From GWB2-37-7 sp049684915 (lineage in GTDB: Bacteria > Bacillota > Clostridia > Lutisporales > Lutisporaceae): a DNA stretch of 29,709 nt. Made by a program: the position numbers and the translations under genes. The stretch covers positions 1 through 29,709 of the forward strand of contig JBAVGO010000052.1 in NCBI GenBank assembly GCA_049684915.1, read 5' to 3'. Below, piece after piece: positions 15,277-23,208 of this stretch (the first letter of the stretch is position 1; each line of letters opens with the position of its first letter). A model generated the notes under the pieces. The model was given only the letters and a program-made list of their open reading frames with translations, was not told the DNA's origin and searched no databases.

Positions 15277-15931
15277 TAAAATACGATAATATTTCTTTTG
15301 GGGAGGAAATTATCGCACCTGGCTTACATGCTTTTAAAGTTTCTACTGCTTGATAGCCCCAAGTAACTGCAATTGAGAAAACCTCTGCGTTGTTTGCAGT
15401 GATAATATCGATGTCGGTGTCTCCTACATAAAGGCATTCTTCTTTGGGGAGAGATAATTGATTAATTAAATTCCAGAGTGTGCGAGGATCAGGCTTTGAA
15501 AAGTTCATGCCTGTGTAGCCTATACACAAATCAAACAGATTACCGAAGGTAGCGGCTACGACGCTTTGTGCTAATTGATCTGGTTTATTTGTTAGGACGG
15601 CTAATTTTATATCTTTTTTCTTCAAATTCTCTATAATTTGAGGAATACCTATAAAAGGCTCAGTCAGGTAAAGAGAATCTTTTATATAGATTTCTCTGTC
15701 ATAACGACCAATATCATCTCTGAATTTTTCTACAGCTTCTTGAGGGCAGCCGCCATAAAGCAAGAGAGTTTCATAATAGTCTTTAAAGGACAGCCTGCAA
15801 ATAGACTGACATTGATCTATTGTAATTTCGTGAAAACCGAATTTTTTCAGTGCTTTATTACTATAGTATGCAATGGTTGGAAGCGTATTTAATAAGGTAC
15901 CGTCTAAATCAAATATACAAGCTTTGTACAT
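15272..15931 (-). CDS. HAD-superfamily phosphatase (phosphoglycolate phosphatase-like)
   Basis: The 219-residue protein has all four HAD motifs: nucleophile Asp8 and acid/base Asp10 in FDLDGT, Thr114 in LTNKP, Lys146 in FSKPDP, and Asp171/Asp175 in GDTDID. An alpha-helical cap lies between motifs I and II, as in the Gph/PGMB group that dephosphorylates small phosphorylated sugars or acids. The start at 15931 follows AAAGGAG with 7-base spacing. It lies downstream of the split transketolase on the same strand, separated by a weak hairpin, and may be co-transcribed. Its product could remove a toxic or dead-end phosphate in the pathway (inference). Confidence 0.88.
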   Translation of the reverse strand: MYKACIFDLDGTLLNTLPTIAYYSNKALKKFGFHEITIDQCQSICRLSFKDYYETLLLYGGCPQEAVEKFRDDIGRYDREIYIKDSLYLTEPFIGIPQIIENLKKKDIKLAVLTNKPDQLAQSVVAATFGNLFDLCIGYTGMNFSKPDPRTLWNLINQLSLPKEECLYVGDTDIDIITANNAEVFSIAVTWGYQAVETLKACKPGAIISSPKEILSYFK

Positions 15932-15958
15932 AGTGTATCTCCTTTGGTGTGACACAAA

Positions 15959-15984
15959 TGGAAGACCTCCATTAGAAGGTCTCC
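15959..15984 (-). other. Weak hairpin between transketolase and HAD genes
   Basis: AGACCT (15963-15968) and AGGTCT (15977-15982) pair around an 8-base loop, with imperfect flanking pairs. Without a T-run on the minus strand it may attenuate rather than end transcription. Confidence 0.45.
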
Positions 15985-16008
15985 AATGTGCATTAACTTT
16001 TAATTGTT

Positions 16009-16998
16009 TTATACAGCAGAATAATCTTCAAATCTGACTTCTTCCAAATCCTTTTCTTCGATATCAAAAGATTTTCCAGTCAGTGATTCTACAGCTTTAA
16101 TTAAAGTCATTGCATCCAGTCCATATTTCTTCATCAGATACATCTTTGAAGCACCGTGTGTATAGGTATCCTGAATACCAACTTTAATCAGCTTGCTGCC
16201 GATACCATGCTCTGCAATCACATCGGCAACAGCACTGCCCAAACCGCCGATTGTCACATGGTTTTCTATTGTAACTGCACCATATTTTACTTTTTTCAGT
16301 GATTCGACGACGGTAGGATCCGTAAAAGGCTTTAATGTTGATATATGAACGTGCTGGATAGAAAGTCCCTTTTGAGCCAGAATTGCTGTGGCACGCATTG
16401 CTTCTTCTGTGCAAATGCTAGATGAAAAAATGGCAATATCAGAACCCTCTGACAATACACGACCTCTGTTATATATCATGGGTTCATTTGAAGGAAATAA
16501 TCTAGGGACATCTTTCCTCAGCATACGGATGAAAACGGGTCCGTTTATGTTATGAGCCACTTCGAGAACTGACTCGATATCGGTAGCATCGCCAACATCC
16601 AAAATGGACATGTTGGGAACGTTTCTTAATACGGCTATATCGTTAATGGCTTGATGGGAAACACCGCCAGGTGTCATAATTCCGGGAAGAAAGCCAACAA
16701 AAGTTACTGGTAGGTTGGGATATGCAATGGACATTTCCAACTGATCCAATACGCGGCGATACAAAAAAACACCGAAGGTATGCAGAAAAGGTCTAAAACC
16801 CTCTCTAGCAAGACCAGCAGCCCAGCTCACCATATTTTGCTCGGCTATGCCGAGAGAAAAATAGCGATCAGGATATATTTTTGAAAATTCCTTTACTTCG
16901 CAGGAACTTCCCAAATCAGCAGACAGGACAACAGCTTCTGGGTGTTTTGCAGCCCAGTCAATCATACATTTCTGATGCATATTTACTTCTATTTTCAT
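16009..16998 (-). CDS. Transketolase, C-terminal subunit
   Basis: The 329-residue subunit contains the pyrimidine-binding and C-terminal domains of a split transketolase. Glu53 in SLGIAEQNM is the residue that activates thiamine diphosphate, followed by GFRPFLHTFGVFLYRR and the PGGVSHQAINDIAVLR segment. It pairs with the upstream-encoded N-terminal subunit to move two-carbon ketol units between sugar phosphates. GAGGTGA lies 6 bases before ATG 16998; a TTG two codons upstream is less likely. The two halves are 26 bases apart. Split transketolases are frequent in Clostridia and often specialised to catabolic loci, including pentitol and apiose-type pathways. Confidence 0.92.
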   Translation of the reverse strand: MKIEVNMHQKCMIDWAAKHPEAVVLSADLGSSCEVKEFSKIYPDRYFSLGIAEQNMVSWAAGLAREGFRPFLHTFGVFLYRRVLDQLEMSIAYPNLPVTFVGFLPGIMTPGGVSHQAINDIAVLRNVPNMSILDVGDATDIESVLEVAHNINGPVFIRMLRKDVPRLFPSNEPMIYNRGRVLSEGSDIAIFSSSICTEEAMRATAILAQKGLSIQHVHISTLKPFTDPTVVESLKKVKYGAVTIENHVTIGGLGSAVADVIAEHGIGSKLIKVGIQDTYTHGASKMYLMKKYGLDAMTLIKAVESLTGKSFDIEEKDLEEVRFEDYSAV

Positions 16999-17024
16999 AA
17001 TCAATCACCTCATTTATTTATTAA

Positions 17025-17930
17025 CTACATTTGCTCGTAGAATTTTTTAACTTCGTCCATTTCAGACTCGCCGATACGCACAAAATGCAGGAATGGTATG
17101 CGCCTTTCGAGCATTGGAATACCATGAGCAGATGAGGTGCGGCAAATTACGACCAAGGGTTTTCCTTCGTGTTCTACAGTGGCTGCATCGATAAGAGCCT
17201 GAACATCATGCCCATCAACATCAACAACTTTTGCACCAAAAGCTTCGAGACGACTTGCGAGAGGTTCAATATTCATAACATCCTTAGTATATCCTTCCAC
17301 CTGCTGACCGTTGACGTCAATATATACTACCAAATTGTCCAAATGATAGAATGATGCCGCCTGAAATGCTTCCCAGGCTTGACCTTCCTGAATTTCACCA
17401 TCTGACAATAGGACGAATACTTTGCCAGCTTCTTTCTTTAACTTTCGTGCATGAGCTGTACCAGCTGCGATACTTATTGTTTGTCCAAGAGAACCAGCGG
17501 TGTTTTCAAAACCAGGAGAGTGTTCAGCCCCAATCATTTCCATATTCCAACCGTCAACGTTGAATTTATCAATAGCACTATGGGAAATCCTTCCACATTC
17601 AGCAAGTGTGCAATATGCAACTGAAGCATAATGTGCAGGGGATATAAAGAAACGATCTTTGTCTGGGCTAAAAGCACCATGGTACAATGAACCCTTCGGA
17701 TAATCCATGTTGTCAGGACCTGGTACGCCTGGGAACGGGAGGGCATCCATAGACCCGATGCTTGGACCTAAGTTTAATATTTTCATATAAAGTGCCGTAA
17801 AAATTTCGGCAGAGGAACAAGCTTGACCCAGATAGCACCCGCCTCTTTCGATGGTAAGCCTTAAAATGTTCTTACGAACACGGGTAGCTGCTTTTTGGAT
17901 ATCTTCTTTTGAATAAATTTTTTCTGACAT
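17025..17930 (-). CDS. Transketolase, N-terminal subunit
   Basis: The 301-residue subunit is the diphosphate-binding half of a split transketolase. It carries the TPP/magnesium motif SDGEIQEGQ (176-184) with Asn207 at the end of the motif (VVYIDVNG), His100 in ISPAH and the GSLGQ loop (146-150). It cannot work without the partner encoded next. The start at 17930 (MSEKIYS) has AAAGGAG 8 bases before it; the reading frame continues 24 codons upstream without a ribosome site. A TTGACA promoter faces this gene from the divergent region shared with the zinc dehydrogenase. Confidence 0.92.
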   Translation of the reverse strand: MSEKIYSKEDIQKAATRVRKNILRLTIERGGCYLGQACSSAEIFTALYMKILNLGPSIGSMDALPFPGVPGPDNMDYPKGSLYHGAFSPDKDRFFISPAHYASVAYCTLAECGRISHSAIDKFNVDGWNMEMIGAEHSPGFENTAGSLGQTISIAAGTAHARKLKKEAGKVFVLLSDGEIQEGQAWEAFQAASFYHLDNLVVYIDVNGQQVEGYTKDVMNIEPLASRLEAFGAKVVDVDGHDVQALIDAATVEHEGKPLVVICRTSSAHGIPMLERRIPFLHFVRIGESEMDEVKKFYEQM

Positions 17931-18047
17931 TGTTCCAACTCCTTTTGTATTAAGATTGTTACATTCAATATTTAAAACTGATATTCTTATAAATGTTAAC
18001 ATAAGGCATAGAACATATTTATATAATATTGAACGATTGTTAATATT

Positions 18048-18076
18048 ATTATTTCATATATGATTTATGGTGTCAA
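18048..18076 (-). promoter_or_regulatory. Promoter for the split transketolase genes
   Basis: On the minus strand TTGACA (18071-18076) is followed after 17 bases by AATAAT (18048-18053). The leader to the start codon is about 110 bases, AT-rich, with no clear riboswitch fold. Confidence 0.6.
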
Positions 18077-18153
18077 TAGTTTGAAGAAATTTAAATTAAC
18101 AGATAATATCCATGAAATAGCCATTTGCAGGCTATAAGCAGAGCAGAATGTAG

Positions 18154-18225
18154 CATTTGTTTATTGACATCCTGATGCTAGTCGTTTAAAATTAAATTAT
18201 AATATAAATAAATGATAAACAAATG
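18154..18225 (+). promoter_or_regulatory. Zinc dehydrogenase promoter bracketed by an 11-bp inverted repeat
   Basis: TTGACA (18164-18169), 17 bases and TAAAAT (18187-18192) form a good promoter. CATTTGTTTAT (18154-18164) and its exact complement ATAAACAAATG (18215-18225) lie on either side. A nested TAGCAT/ATGCTA pair (18151-18156, 18175-18180) is also present. These are candidate operator half-sites, perhaps for the nearby SorC regulator. The rest of the 337-base divergent gap (17931-18267) is AT-rich with no gene. Confidence 0.65.
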
Positions 18226-18267
18226 TAAATACAAGTAAACAGAATTTCATTTTAGGAGGGAATTGCT

Positions 18268-19320
18268 TTGAAGGTTGTAATGAAGGTGGAAAATGGCTAT
18301 GATCATATGGAAATTATGGACATACCTGAACCTGTCGTTGAAAAAGATTTGGTTAAAATTAAAATAGCCTATTCTGGTATTTGTGGAACGGATCTACATG
18401 CTTTTAAAGGAACTTATGCCAGCACTAAAACGCCGGTGGTGCTTGGACACGAGTTTTCTGGAATTGTCACGGAAGTTGGAGCTGATGTAAAAAGAGTCAA
18501 GGTAGGTGATAGGGTCACAAGCGAAACGACGTATAAAACCTGTGGAACCTGTATTTACTGTCAATCAAAAGATTATAATCTGTGCTCGAACAGAAAAGGG
18601 ATTGGCACACATCAAAATGGAAGCATGGCACAGTATACCGTATCCAGAGAAGAAAGTATTCACATTCTTCCGAACAATGTAAGCTTGTTGTCGGCAGCAT
18701 TAACAGAACCTTTGGCCTGTGGTGTTCATGCGGGTATTGAAAAAGGTGATATTCGGGATGGCGACGTTGTTTGTATATTTGGGGTAGGTGCAATAGGTCT
18801 CTTACTGTCACAGGTGGCAAAAGCAAAGGGTGCAATAGTAATTCTGGCAGGACTCACTTCTGATGCAGAGCGTTTTGAAGTAGGGAAGAAAATTGGCGTA
18901 GACAGAACTGTTGATCAGATGAAAGAAAATATCAGCGAAATTGTAAAAGAAATGACAAATGGGGTTGGAGTGGATAAAGTCTTTGAATGTTCGGGGGCTG
19001 TGCCTGCGTTGAATAAAGGACTTGAAATCGTTAAAAAAAAGGGCAGAGTTGTTCAAATGGGTGTTTTTCCGAAGGAAAAAGAAGAGATTGCAACTGATTT
19101 GATTTTGCATAAAGAAATTGAATATATCGGATCAAGAAGTCAAAAACCTAGCTCCTGGGAAAAATCCATGACGCTGTTGGCTGCTGGCACGGTAGTTCCA
19201 GAAATCATTGTGACGAAAATTGTTTCGTTGGATGATTGGAGAGAAGGCTTTGAGGCATCAATAAAAGGAGAAGGCGTAAAAGCTGTTATAGAATGCAATG
19301 AAGGAATGGGAAATCTGTAG
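18268..19320 (+). CDS. Zinc-dependent alcohol/polyol dehydrogenase (MDR family)
   Basis: A 350-residue medium-chain dehydrogenase. Catalytic zinc ligands are Cys39 (GICGTD), His61-Glu62 (GHEF) and Glu147; the structural zinc is held by Cys92, Cys95, Cys98 and Cys106. NAD(P) binds at GVGAIG (172-177). Relatives include sorbitol, threonine and galactitol-1-phosphate dehydrogenases. Placed among a Gat-type PTS and a transketolase, it most likely oxidises the imported polyol phosphate to a ketose phosphate; this is inference. The start is TTG 18268, 7 bases after TAGGAGGG. It has its own promoter and terminator and is a single-gene transcript. Confidence 0.88.
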   Translation: MKVVMKVENGYDHMEIMDIPEPVVEKDLVKIKIAYSGICGTDLHAFKGTYASTKTPVVLGHEFSGIVTEVGADVKRVKVGDRVTSETTYKTCGTCIYCQSKDYNLCSNRKGIGTHQNGSMAQYTVSREESIHILPNNVSLLSAALTEPLACGVHAGIEKGDIRDGDVVCIFGVGAIGLLLSQVAKAKGAIVILAGLTSDAERFEVGKKIGVDRTVDQMKENISEIVKEMTNGVGVDKVFECSGAVPALNKGLEIVKKKGRVVQMGVFPKEKEEIATDLILHKEIEYIGSRSQKPSSWEKSMTLLAAGTVVPEIIVTKIVSLDDWREGFEASIKGEGVKAVIECNEGMGNL

Positions 19321-19351
19321 GTTGTGTTTGGTTTAAATCCCTTTGTAGAAT

Positions 19352-19397
19352 GACCCTCCTACGATACACTAAATGCTACCATAGGAGGGTCGTTTTT
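19352..19397 (+). terminator. Rho-independent terminator of the zinc dehydrogenase gene
   Basis: GACCCTCCTA (19352-19361) pairs perfectly with TAGGAGGGTC (19382-19391), followed by GTTTTT. The minus strand has no T-run after the stem, so it acts mainly on the plus strand. Confidence 0.85.
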
Positions 19398-19416
19398 ATA
19401 AGGGTTTAAAGATAGG

Positions 19417-20364
19417 TTAGCTGTCACTGTTCAATTTTAATAATTTATTTGCTAAAGCTTCATCACTGATCAGGGTGTTAATGTATCCAGCTCTGATGGC
19501 GGCTAATACTGAGATTGCTTTCATTTCTGAAGCACAAATACCTATGGACCACTTAGGAGACCTTAATGCGTCCAATGGCGTTGAAATGACATATTTACCT
19601 TCAATGGGTATTTCGTTTCCGTTTGCATCAAATATGCGGGCTAATAAATGGCCTACGCCACCTTTGGAGAGCAGATTCTGTCTTTCGTTTTCTGTGAGGT
19701 ATCCTGACCTTTGCAAGGTGGAAGCACTGTCGTACAAAGACCCAATTCCGGTTAATACGATATCTACATTTAAAGCCTTTTTTAGCGTAGACTCAATTTG
19801 GGGTTCTGCGATTAAATAGGAGTAAACTGTCTCGTTGTCAACGAAGGCAGGTGCGTAAATATTAGAGTAGGTTCCTTTTAATTTACCAGAAATTTTCATA
19901 GCCAGTTCTAGACCATCGATACTTGGATTGCCAGTTCCGAGACAGCCAACCATCTGTATGACGTTGATATTGTAGTATTCATGGGGCTCAATGGAATCGC
20001 ATAAGTAGTTGATGGCGGGGCCCCATGAAATGCCGATTGTATTGTTATTCTCAAGAATGCTGTTTAAAAAATGAGCCGCTGCGGTACTGCATTTTTGAAG
20101 AGCTGTGTCGTAGTCAAAGCTGCCGGAGACGACGATGGCATCTTTTAGATTAAAAGCAGTTCGAAGTGATTTTGAAAGCTCTGCATTTTTTTTGATTGGA
20201 CTGTGAATGATGATTTCTATGATGCCTAATTCTCTGGCTTCCTCTAAAATTCGCGATACGGTAGGACGAGATGTGCAGAGAATTTCCGCGATAGCGTTTT
20301 GACTCAGTCCTTGTTGATAATAGAGCTCGGCGGCACGGATCAATAAATCTTCTCTTGTATTCAT
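19417..20364 (-). CDS. SorC family sugar-binding transcriptional regulator
   Basis: This 315-residue protein has an N-terminal HTH (about 8-45, with LYYQQGLSQNAIAEIL and SRPTVSRILEEARELGIIEI) and a C-terminal sugar-phosphate-binding domain of the SorC/DeoR-type fold, with the typical GISWGPAINYL, IQMVGCLG, TGIGSL and GVGHLLARIFDANGNEI segments. Such regulators respond to phosphorylated sugars. AAAGGAG precedes the ATG. It lies between the zinc dehydrogenase and the aldolase genes, both with dyad-bearing promoters, so it probably controls the non-PTS part of the locus. The sigma-54 activator would control the PTS part. The assignment of targets is inference. Confidence 0.92.
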   Translation of the reverse strand: MNTREDLLIRAAELYYQQGLSQNAIAEILCTSRPTVSRILEEARELGIIEIIIHSPIKKNAELSKSLRTAFNLKDAIVVSGSFDYDTALQKCSTAAAHFLNSILENNNTIGISWGPAINYLCDSIEPHEYYNINVIQMVGCLGTGNPSIDGLELAMKISGKLKGTYSNIYAPAFVDNETVYSYLIAEPQIESTLKKALNVDIVLTGIGSLYDSASTLQRSGYLTENERQNLLSKGGVGHLLARIFDANGNEIPIEGKYVISTPLDALRSPKWSIGICASEMKAISVLAAIRAGYINTLISDEALANKLLKLNSDS

Positions 20365-20438
20365 AATGATAAGACTCCTTTAAAATCAATATATGATGTA
20401 ATATTTTATCAGACGGTGTGATTTTCACTTTTAAGAAC

Positions 20439-20467
20439 ATTGTATCATATCGATGAACATTTGGAAA
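20439..20467 (-). promoter_or_regulatory. sorC-type regulator promoter with direct repeats
   Basis: On the minus strand TTTCCA (20462-20467), 17 bases and TACAAT (20439-20444) could be the promoter. GAACATT occurs at 20435-20441 and 20455-20461, exactly 20 bases apart (two helical turns) and overlapping it, which suits autoregulation. The rest of the 352-base gap (20365-20716) holds the aldolase promoter and no gene. Confidence 0.5.
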
Positions 20468-20596
20468 CGAAAAAGGAAAATTCTACATCGTGAATCTATG
20501 AGAATTTATTTATAAGGCATGGCACATTGAGTAATAGGCACAAAATAATCCTACGTTATGCTCATATATGCAAAATATATCTCAAAAATATTGCTC

Positions 20597-20628
20597 TGCT
20601 TTATAGACAAATGTGCTATAATAAAGCA
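20597..20628 (+). promoter_or_regulatory. Aldolase gene promoter within an inverted repeat
   Basis: TGCTATAAT is an extended -10 (hexamer at 20617-20622). TGCTTTAT (20597-20604) and ATAAAGCA (20621-20628) are perfect inverted copies flanking it. ACAAATGT (20607-20614) repeats the core of the sites near the zinc dehydrogenase promoter. Confidence 0.6.
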
Positions 20629-20716
20629 ATTAATGAAGCTGCAAAATATGGAACCGTAACAATAAAAAATCAATTAAAGTTTTCTAAAGCGGAATATTTA
20701 AAAGGAGGAAGAAAGT

Positions 20717-21367
20717 GTGATTTTACAACAAGAAAGAGAGCAGGTAGTTGAGTATGGAAAAAAATTAGTAGAAACAGGTTTGACGATAGGTACATTTGGA
20801 AATCTTAGTGTTTATAATAAGAAATTAAATTTAATGGCAATCAGCCCCAGTGGTATGGATTATTTTGCCACGAAACCGGAGGACATTGTTGTTTTAACCC
20901 CAGATGGAGAGTTGGTTGACGGTGTCAGAAAGCCATCTAGCGAATATGATATGCACAGGATTTTCTATCAAAAAAGACCTGACATAAATGCGGTTGTTCA
21001 TACCCATTCTAGATTTGCTACAACCTTGGCTTGCTTGAACTGGGGTATCGAACCACTTCATTATCTAGTCGGATATGCTGGAAAAGATGTGCCTTGTACT
21101 CCTTATGTTCAGTTTGGAACTTATGAACTGGCTGAAACCGCCCTGGATACTATGGGAAACCGATATGCATGTCTTTTGGGCAATCATGGATTGCTCGCTT
21201 GCGGGGGCGATATGGCCTATGCTTTTGATGTAGCACAACAAATTGAATTTGTGGCGGAATTATACTACAGGACAAAAACTGTTGGAACGCCTGTTTTGTT
21301 AAATGATGACCAAGTGTCGTGTGTTCTGGAAGGTTTTAAAACTTATGCAAAAAGAAATAAAGTATGA
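20717..21367 (+). CDS. Class II aldolase, L-fuculose-1-phosphate aldolase-like
   Basis: The 216-residue enzyme has the FucA signature: GNLS (28-31), PSGMDY, the catalytic acid Glu76 in KPSSEYDMH, and zinc ligands His95, His97 and His157 (NHG), plus YVQFGT. FucA-type enzymes cleave ketose-1-phosphates to dihydroxyacetone phosphate and an aldehyde. The start is GTG 20717, 8 bases after AAAGGAGG. It has its own promoter and ends at a terminator shared with the convergent AraD-like gene. In this locus it could split the ketose phosphate produced by the dehydrogenase. Substrates of the family are varied (fuculose, rhamnulose, 5-deoxyribulose phosphates), so the name is a family call only. Confidence 0.88.
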   Translation: MILQQEREQVVEYGKKLVETGLTIGTFGNLSVYNKKLNLMAISPSGMDYFATKPEDIVVLTPDGELVDGVRKPSSEYDMHRIFYQKRPDINAVVHTHSRFATTLACLNWGIEPLHYLVGYAGKDVPCTPYVQFGTYELAETALDTMGNRYACLLGNHGLLACGGDMAYAFDVAQQIEFVAELYYRTKTVGTPVLLNDDQVSCVLEGFKTYAKRNKV

Positions 21368-21387
21368 TTTTATAGACTAAATCAAAG

Positions 21388-21424
21388 AAAAAGGCGTATC
21401 AACGGATGATTGATATGCCTTTTA
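21388..21424. terminator. Bidirectional terminator between the two class II genes
   Basis: AAAGGCGTATCAA and TTGATATGCCTTTT pair with one G-T wobble around a 7-base loop. There is an A-run before and a T-run after, so it works on both strands. Confidence 0.85.
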
Positions 21425-21449
21425 TAATTTAATCTGGGGGTTAGGTTAT

Positions 21450-22124
21450 TTAAATACGTTTCACTAAATCTTTAGGAATGACAGCGGTATCCTGGCCATA
21501 ATATTTGAAAACTTCAATGGCTTGGGTAATCTGCTCTTCTGTCATATGTTTTATTTCACCAACAGCACGAGCTGACAAATAACATTTAGCTGATTCTTCC
21601 ATATAGACAGCAGCATATAACGCTTGTTTTAAGGAAACGCCTACGGTCATTACTCCATGATGGGCAAGGATGACAGCTAGACTACTTCCTAAGTATTTTA
21701 CAGTATCAACGCCCATGTGGACGCTTCCTGCAGGACTGTAGGGTGCAACCTTCACACTGCCTGCGGTTGCATTTGCTAGGGTGGTGAGATCTGCCCTGAA
21801 CTCATCATCTATCAGACTAATTGCTGTAGCGTATGGCTGATGAGTATGAATGATAGCATTCAAGTCTGGGCGGTTTTGGAAAATATAAAGAACTGCTTCT
21901 GTGTCTGAAGAAGACTTTCTAGTTCCTTCGATGACATTACCATGCAAATCCATTACTAATACATCATCAACAACCATATCCTCATAAATCATACCTGACG
22001 GAGTAACCAAAATTTCTCCGGATGGCATTCGTGTACTGATATTTCCACCGGAGAGAGCAATCAGACCGTATCTGTCTAATGTCATACCAGTTTTTATAAC
22101 TTTTAATTTCTCATTTTCGAACAT
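21450..22124 (-). CDS. Class II aldolase/epimerase, AraD-like
   Basis: The 224-residue protein belongs to the same superfamily as the convergent FucA-like enzyme but differs at key points. The catalytic-acid position is Asp74 (KSSSDTEA), as in L-ribulose-5-phosphate 4-epimerase AraD, where FucA has Glu. The C-terminal region has YYGQ (208-211), which resembles the AraD C-terminus with its catalytic tyrosine. Zinc ligands are His93, His95 and a His of AHHG (155-156). The AraD THAD-type motif is not found, so epimerase activity is plausible but not assured. GGAGGT precedes the ATG by 8 bases. If it is an epimerase it could make xylulose-5-phosphate for the transketolase. Confidence 0.82.
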   Translation of the reverse strand: MFENEKLKVIKTGMTLDRYGLIALSGGNISTRMPSGEILVTPSGMIYEDMVVDDVLVMDLHGNVIEGTRKSSSDTEAVLYIFQNRPDLNAIIHTHQPYATAISLIDDEFRADLTTLANATAGSVKVAPYSPAGSVHMGVDTVKYLGSSLAVILAHHGVMTVGVSLKQALYAAVYMEESAKCYLSARAVGEIKHMTEEQITQAIEVFKYYGQDTAVIPKDLVKRI

Positions 22125-22177
22125 TAATTATTACCTCCATTAGAATTAAATTAGGATTTTTACTCTGTTTCTATAAT

Positions 22178-22205
22178 ATCATATGAGAAAATATATAACA
22201 ATCAA
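22178..22205 (-). promoter_or_regulatory. Promoter of the AraD-like gene
   Basis: On the minus strand TTGATT (22200-22205), 16 bases and TATGAT (22178-22183). Reasonable but not strong. Confidence 0.5.
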
Positions 22206-22463
22206 AATATTGACTATTTTTCTATATATACAACAAAATTTCATAGATTATGTTATGGATATTAGCTAAAATATAAGCTGAGCAGTGATACAACTGTTGG
22301 AATCTATTGGTTTGTGTGAAGTTGTAATTATATTGAGTGAGTTTTAAATGAAGACTCGACCTGAACGAAATGCAAACAATTATGAAAATATGTGCAAACA
22401 AGTTAAGCAACCTTTTTTTATTATAGATTATTCAACTTTTCATGTCAGAACAGAATGTTTAAC
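22206..22463. other. AT-rich gap without a gene
   Basis: No credible reading frame or RNA is seen. The only structure noticed is TGCAAACAA repeated directly at 22371-22379 and 22393-22401, 22 bases apart. Confidence 0.5.
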
Positions 22464-22513
22464 TTGACGTAGTGATTCCGCTAAGGTATACTGAAATTAT
22501 ACTTGTATACCTT
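22464..22513 (+). promoter_or_regulatory. SigA-type promoter with TetR-type operator
   Basis: TTGACG (22464-22469), a 17-base spacer and TATACT (22487-22492) form a strong promoter. AAGGTATAC (22483-22491) and GTATACCTT (22505-22513) make a perfect 9-bp inverted repeat over the -10 and start region, the likely binding site of the TetR protein encoded next. Confidence 0.85.
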
Positions 22514-22557
22514 TAGTTCGTAAAACCTTAATTATTTTTCAGGAGGACAAAGCAACG

Positions 22558-23208
22558 ATGAAGAATTTGCTATCGCGTAAGGAAAGAGAAAAAATCGAGA
22601 TAGAAAAAACCATCTTACAACACGCAGAAGATTTATTCAGTCTTAATGGATACGAAAATACGTCTATGGATGCATTAGCTACAAGCTGTGAATACACAAA
22701 GCGAACAATCTATAGGTATTTTACCTGCAAAGAAGATTTGTATTTTGCGGTTATGCTAAAGGGGCACACGAGACTATTTGAAGCCATACAATCAGAAAAT
22801 CAAAAAGGCAGTACGGGCTATGAAAAAATTAAATTATCATACAAGGCATTTTCTGATTTTTATATGGAGTCCAGTTCTCTGTTTGACTTGATGACTCAAA
22901 TAAAGGCGATTAAGTCGAAAAAGAATCCAAATGACCTGCCTTATTTTAGAAGATATGCTGATTGTATAAGAGCCCTTTATAAAGAAATTCTTTCGTTATT
23001 TGAAATGGCTCATAACGATAAAAGTATTCGAACAGATGTGGCGGCTTCACAGCTTGGATTTTCCTCTATTTTTCTTTTGAATGGTTTTTTCCATATGCTC
23101 AGTTTATCTGGAGACAGCTTTGTTGATTTTTTTGCCTTAGATAAAGAGCAGTTTATCGGTATAACAATAAAAATGCTATTTCAGCTATTGGATGGTGAAA
23201 AATTATGA
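22558..23208 (+). CDS. TetR/AcrR family transcriptional regulator
   Basis: The 216-residue regulator has the TetR HTH at about 15-65: AEDLFSLNGYENTSMDALAT followed by KRTIYRYFTCKEDLYFAV. The C-terminal ligand domain ends in a hydrophobic, Leu/Phe-rich dimer region. AGGAGGACAAAGCAACG precedes ATG. Its stop overlaps the start of the TraB-like gene (ATGA), so both proteins are made from one message by coupled translation. That makes the TraB-like protein its main apparent target and, through the dyad at 22483-22513, itself. Ligand unknown. Confidence 0.9.
   Translation: MKNLLSRKEREKIEIEKTILQHAEDLFSLNGYENTSMDALATSCEYTKRTIYRYFTCKEDLYFAVMLKGHTRLFEAIQSENQKGSTGYEKIKLSYKAFSDFYMESSSLFDLMTQIKAIKSKKNPNDLPYFRRYADCIRALYKEILSLFEMAHNDKSIRTDVAASQLGFSSIFLLNGFFHMLSLSGDSFVDFFALDKEQFIGITIKMLFQLLDGEKL

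Noticed and set aside
17931..18267. Second sigma-54 promoter for the transketolase or dehydrogenase genes
   Set aside because: No GG-N10-GC pair with flanking consensus was found; both directions have TTGACA-type promoters instead.
19475..19819. 114-residue plus-strand frame opposite the SorC regulator
   Set aside because: Antisense shadow of a clear regulator gene; no Shine-Dalgarno sequence.
20527..20751. 74-residue frame across the aldolase promoter and start
   Set aside because: It covers the extended -10 and the ribosome site of the aldolase gene and overlaps its start in another frame.
22371..22401. Two TGCAAACAA copies as the start of a CRISPR or iteron array
   Set aside because: Only two short copies are present, with no further repeats or spacers and no cas or replication genes.
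22222..22410. 62-residue minus-strand frame in the gap before the TetR gene
   Set aside because: AT-rich, Ile/Tyr-rich composition with no ribosome site and no recognisable pattern.
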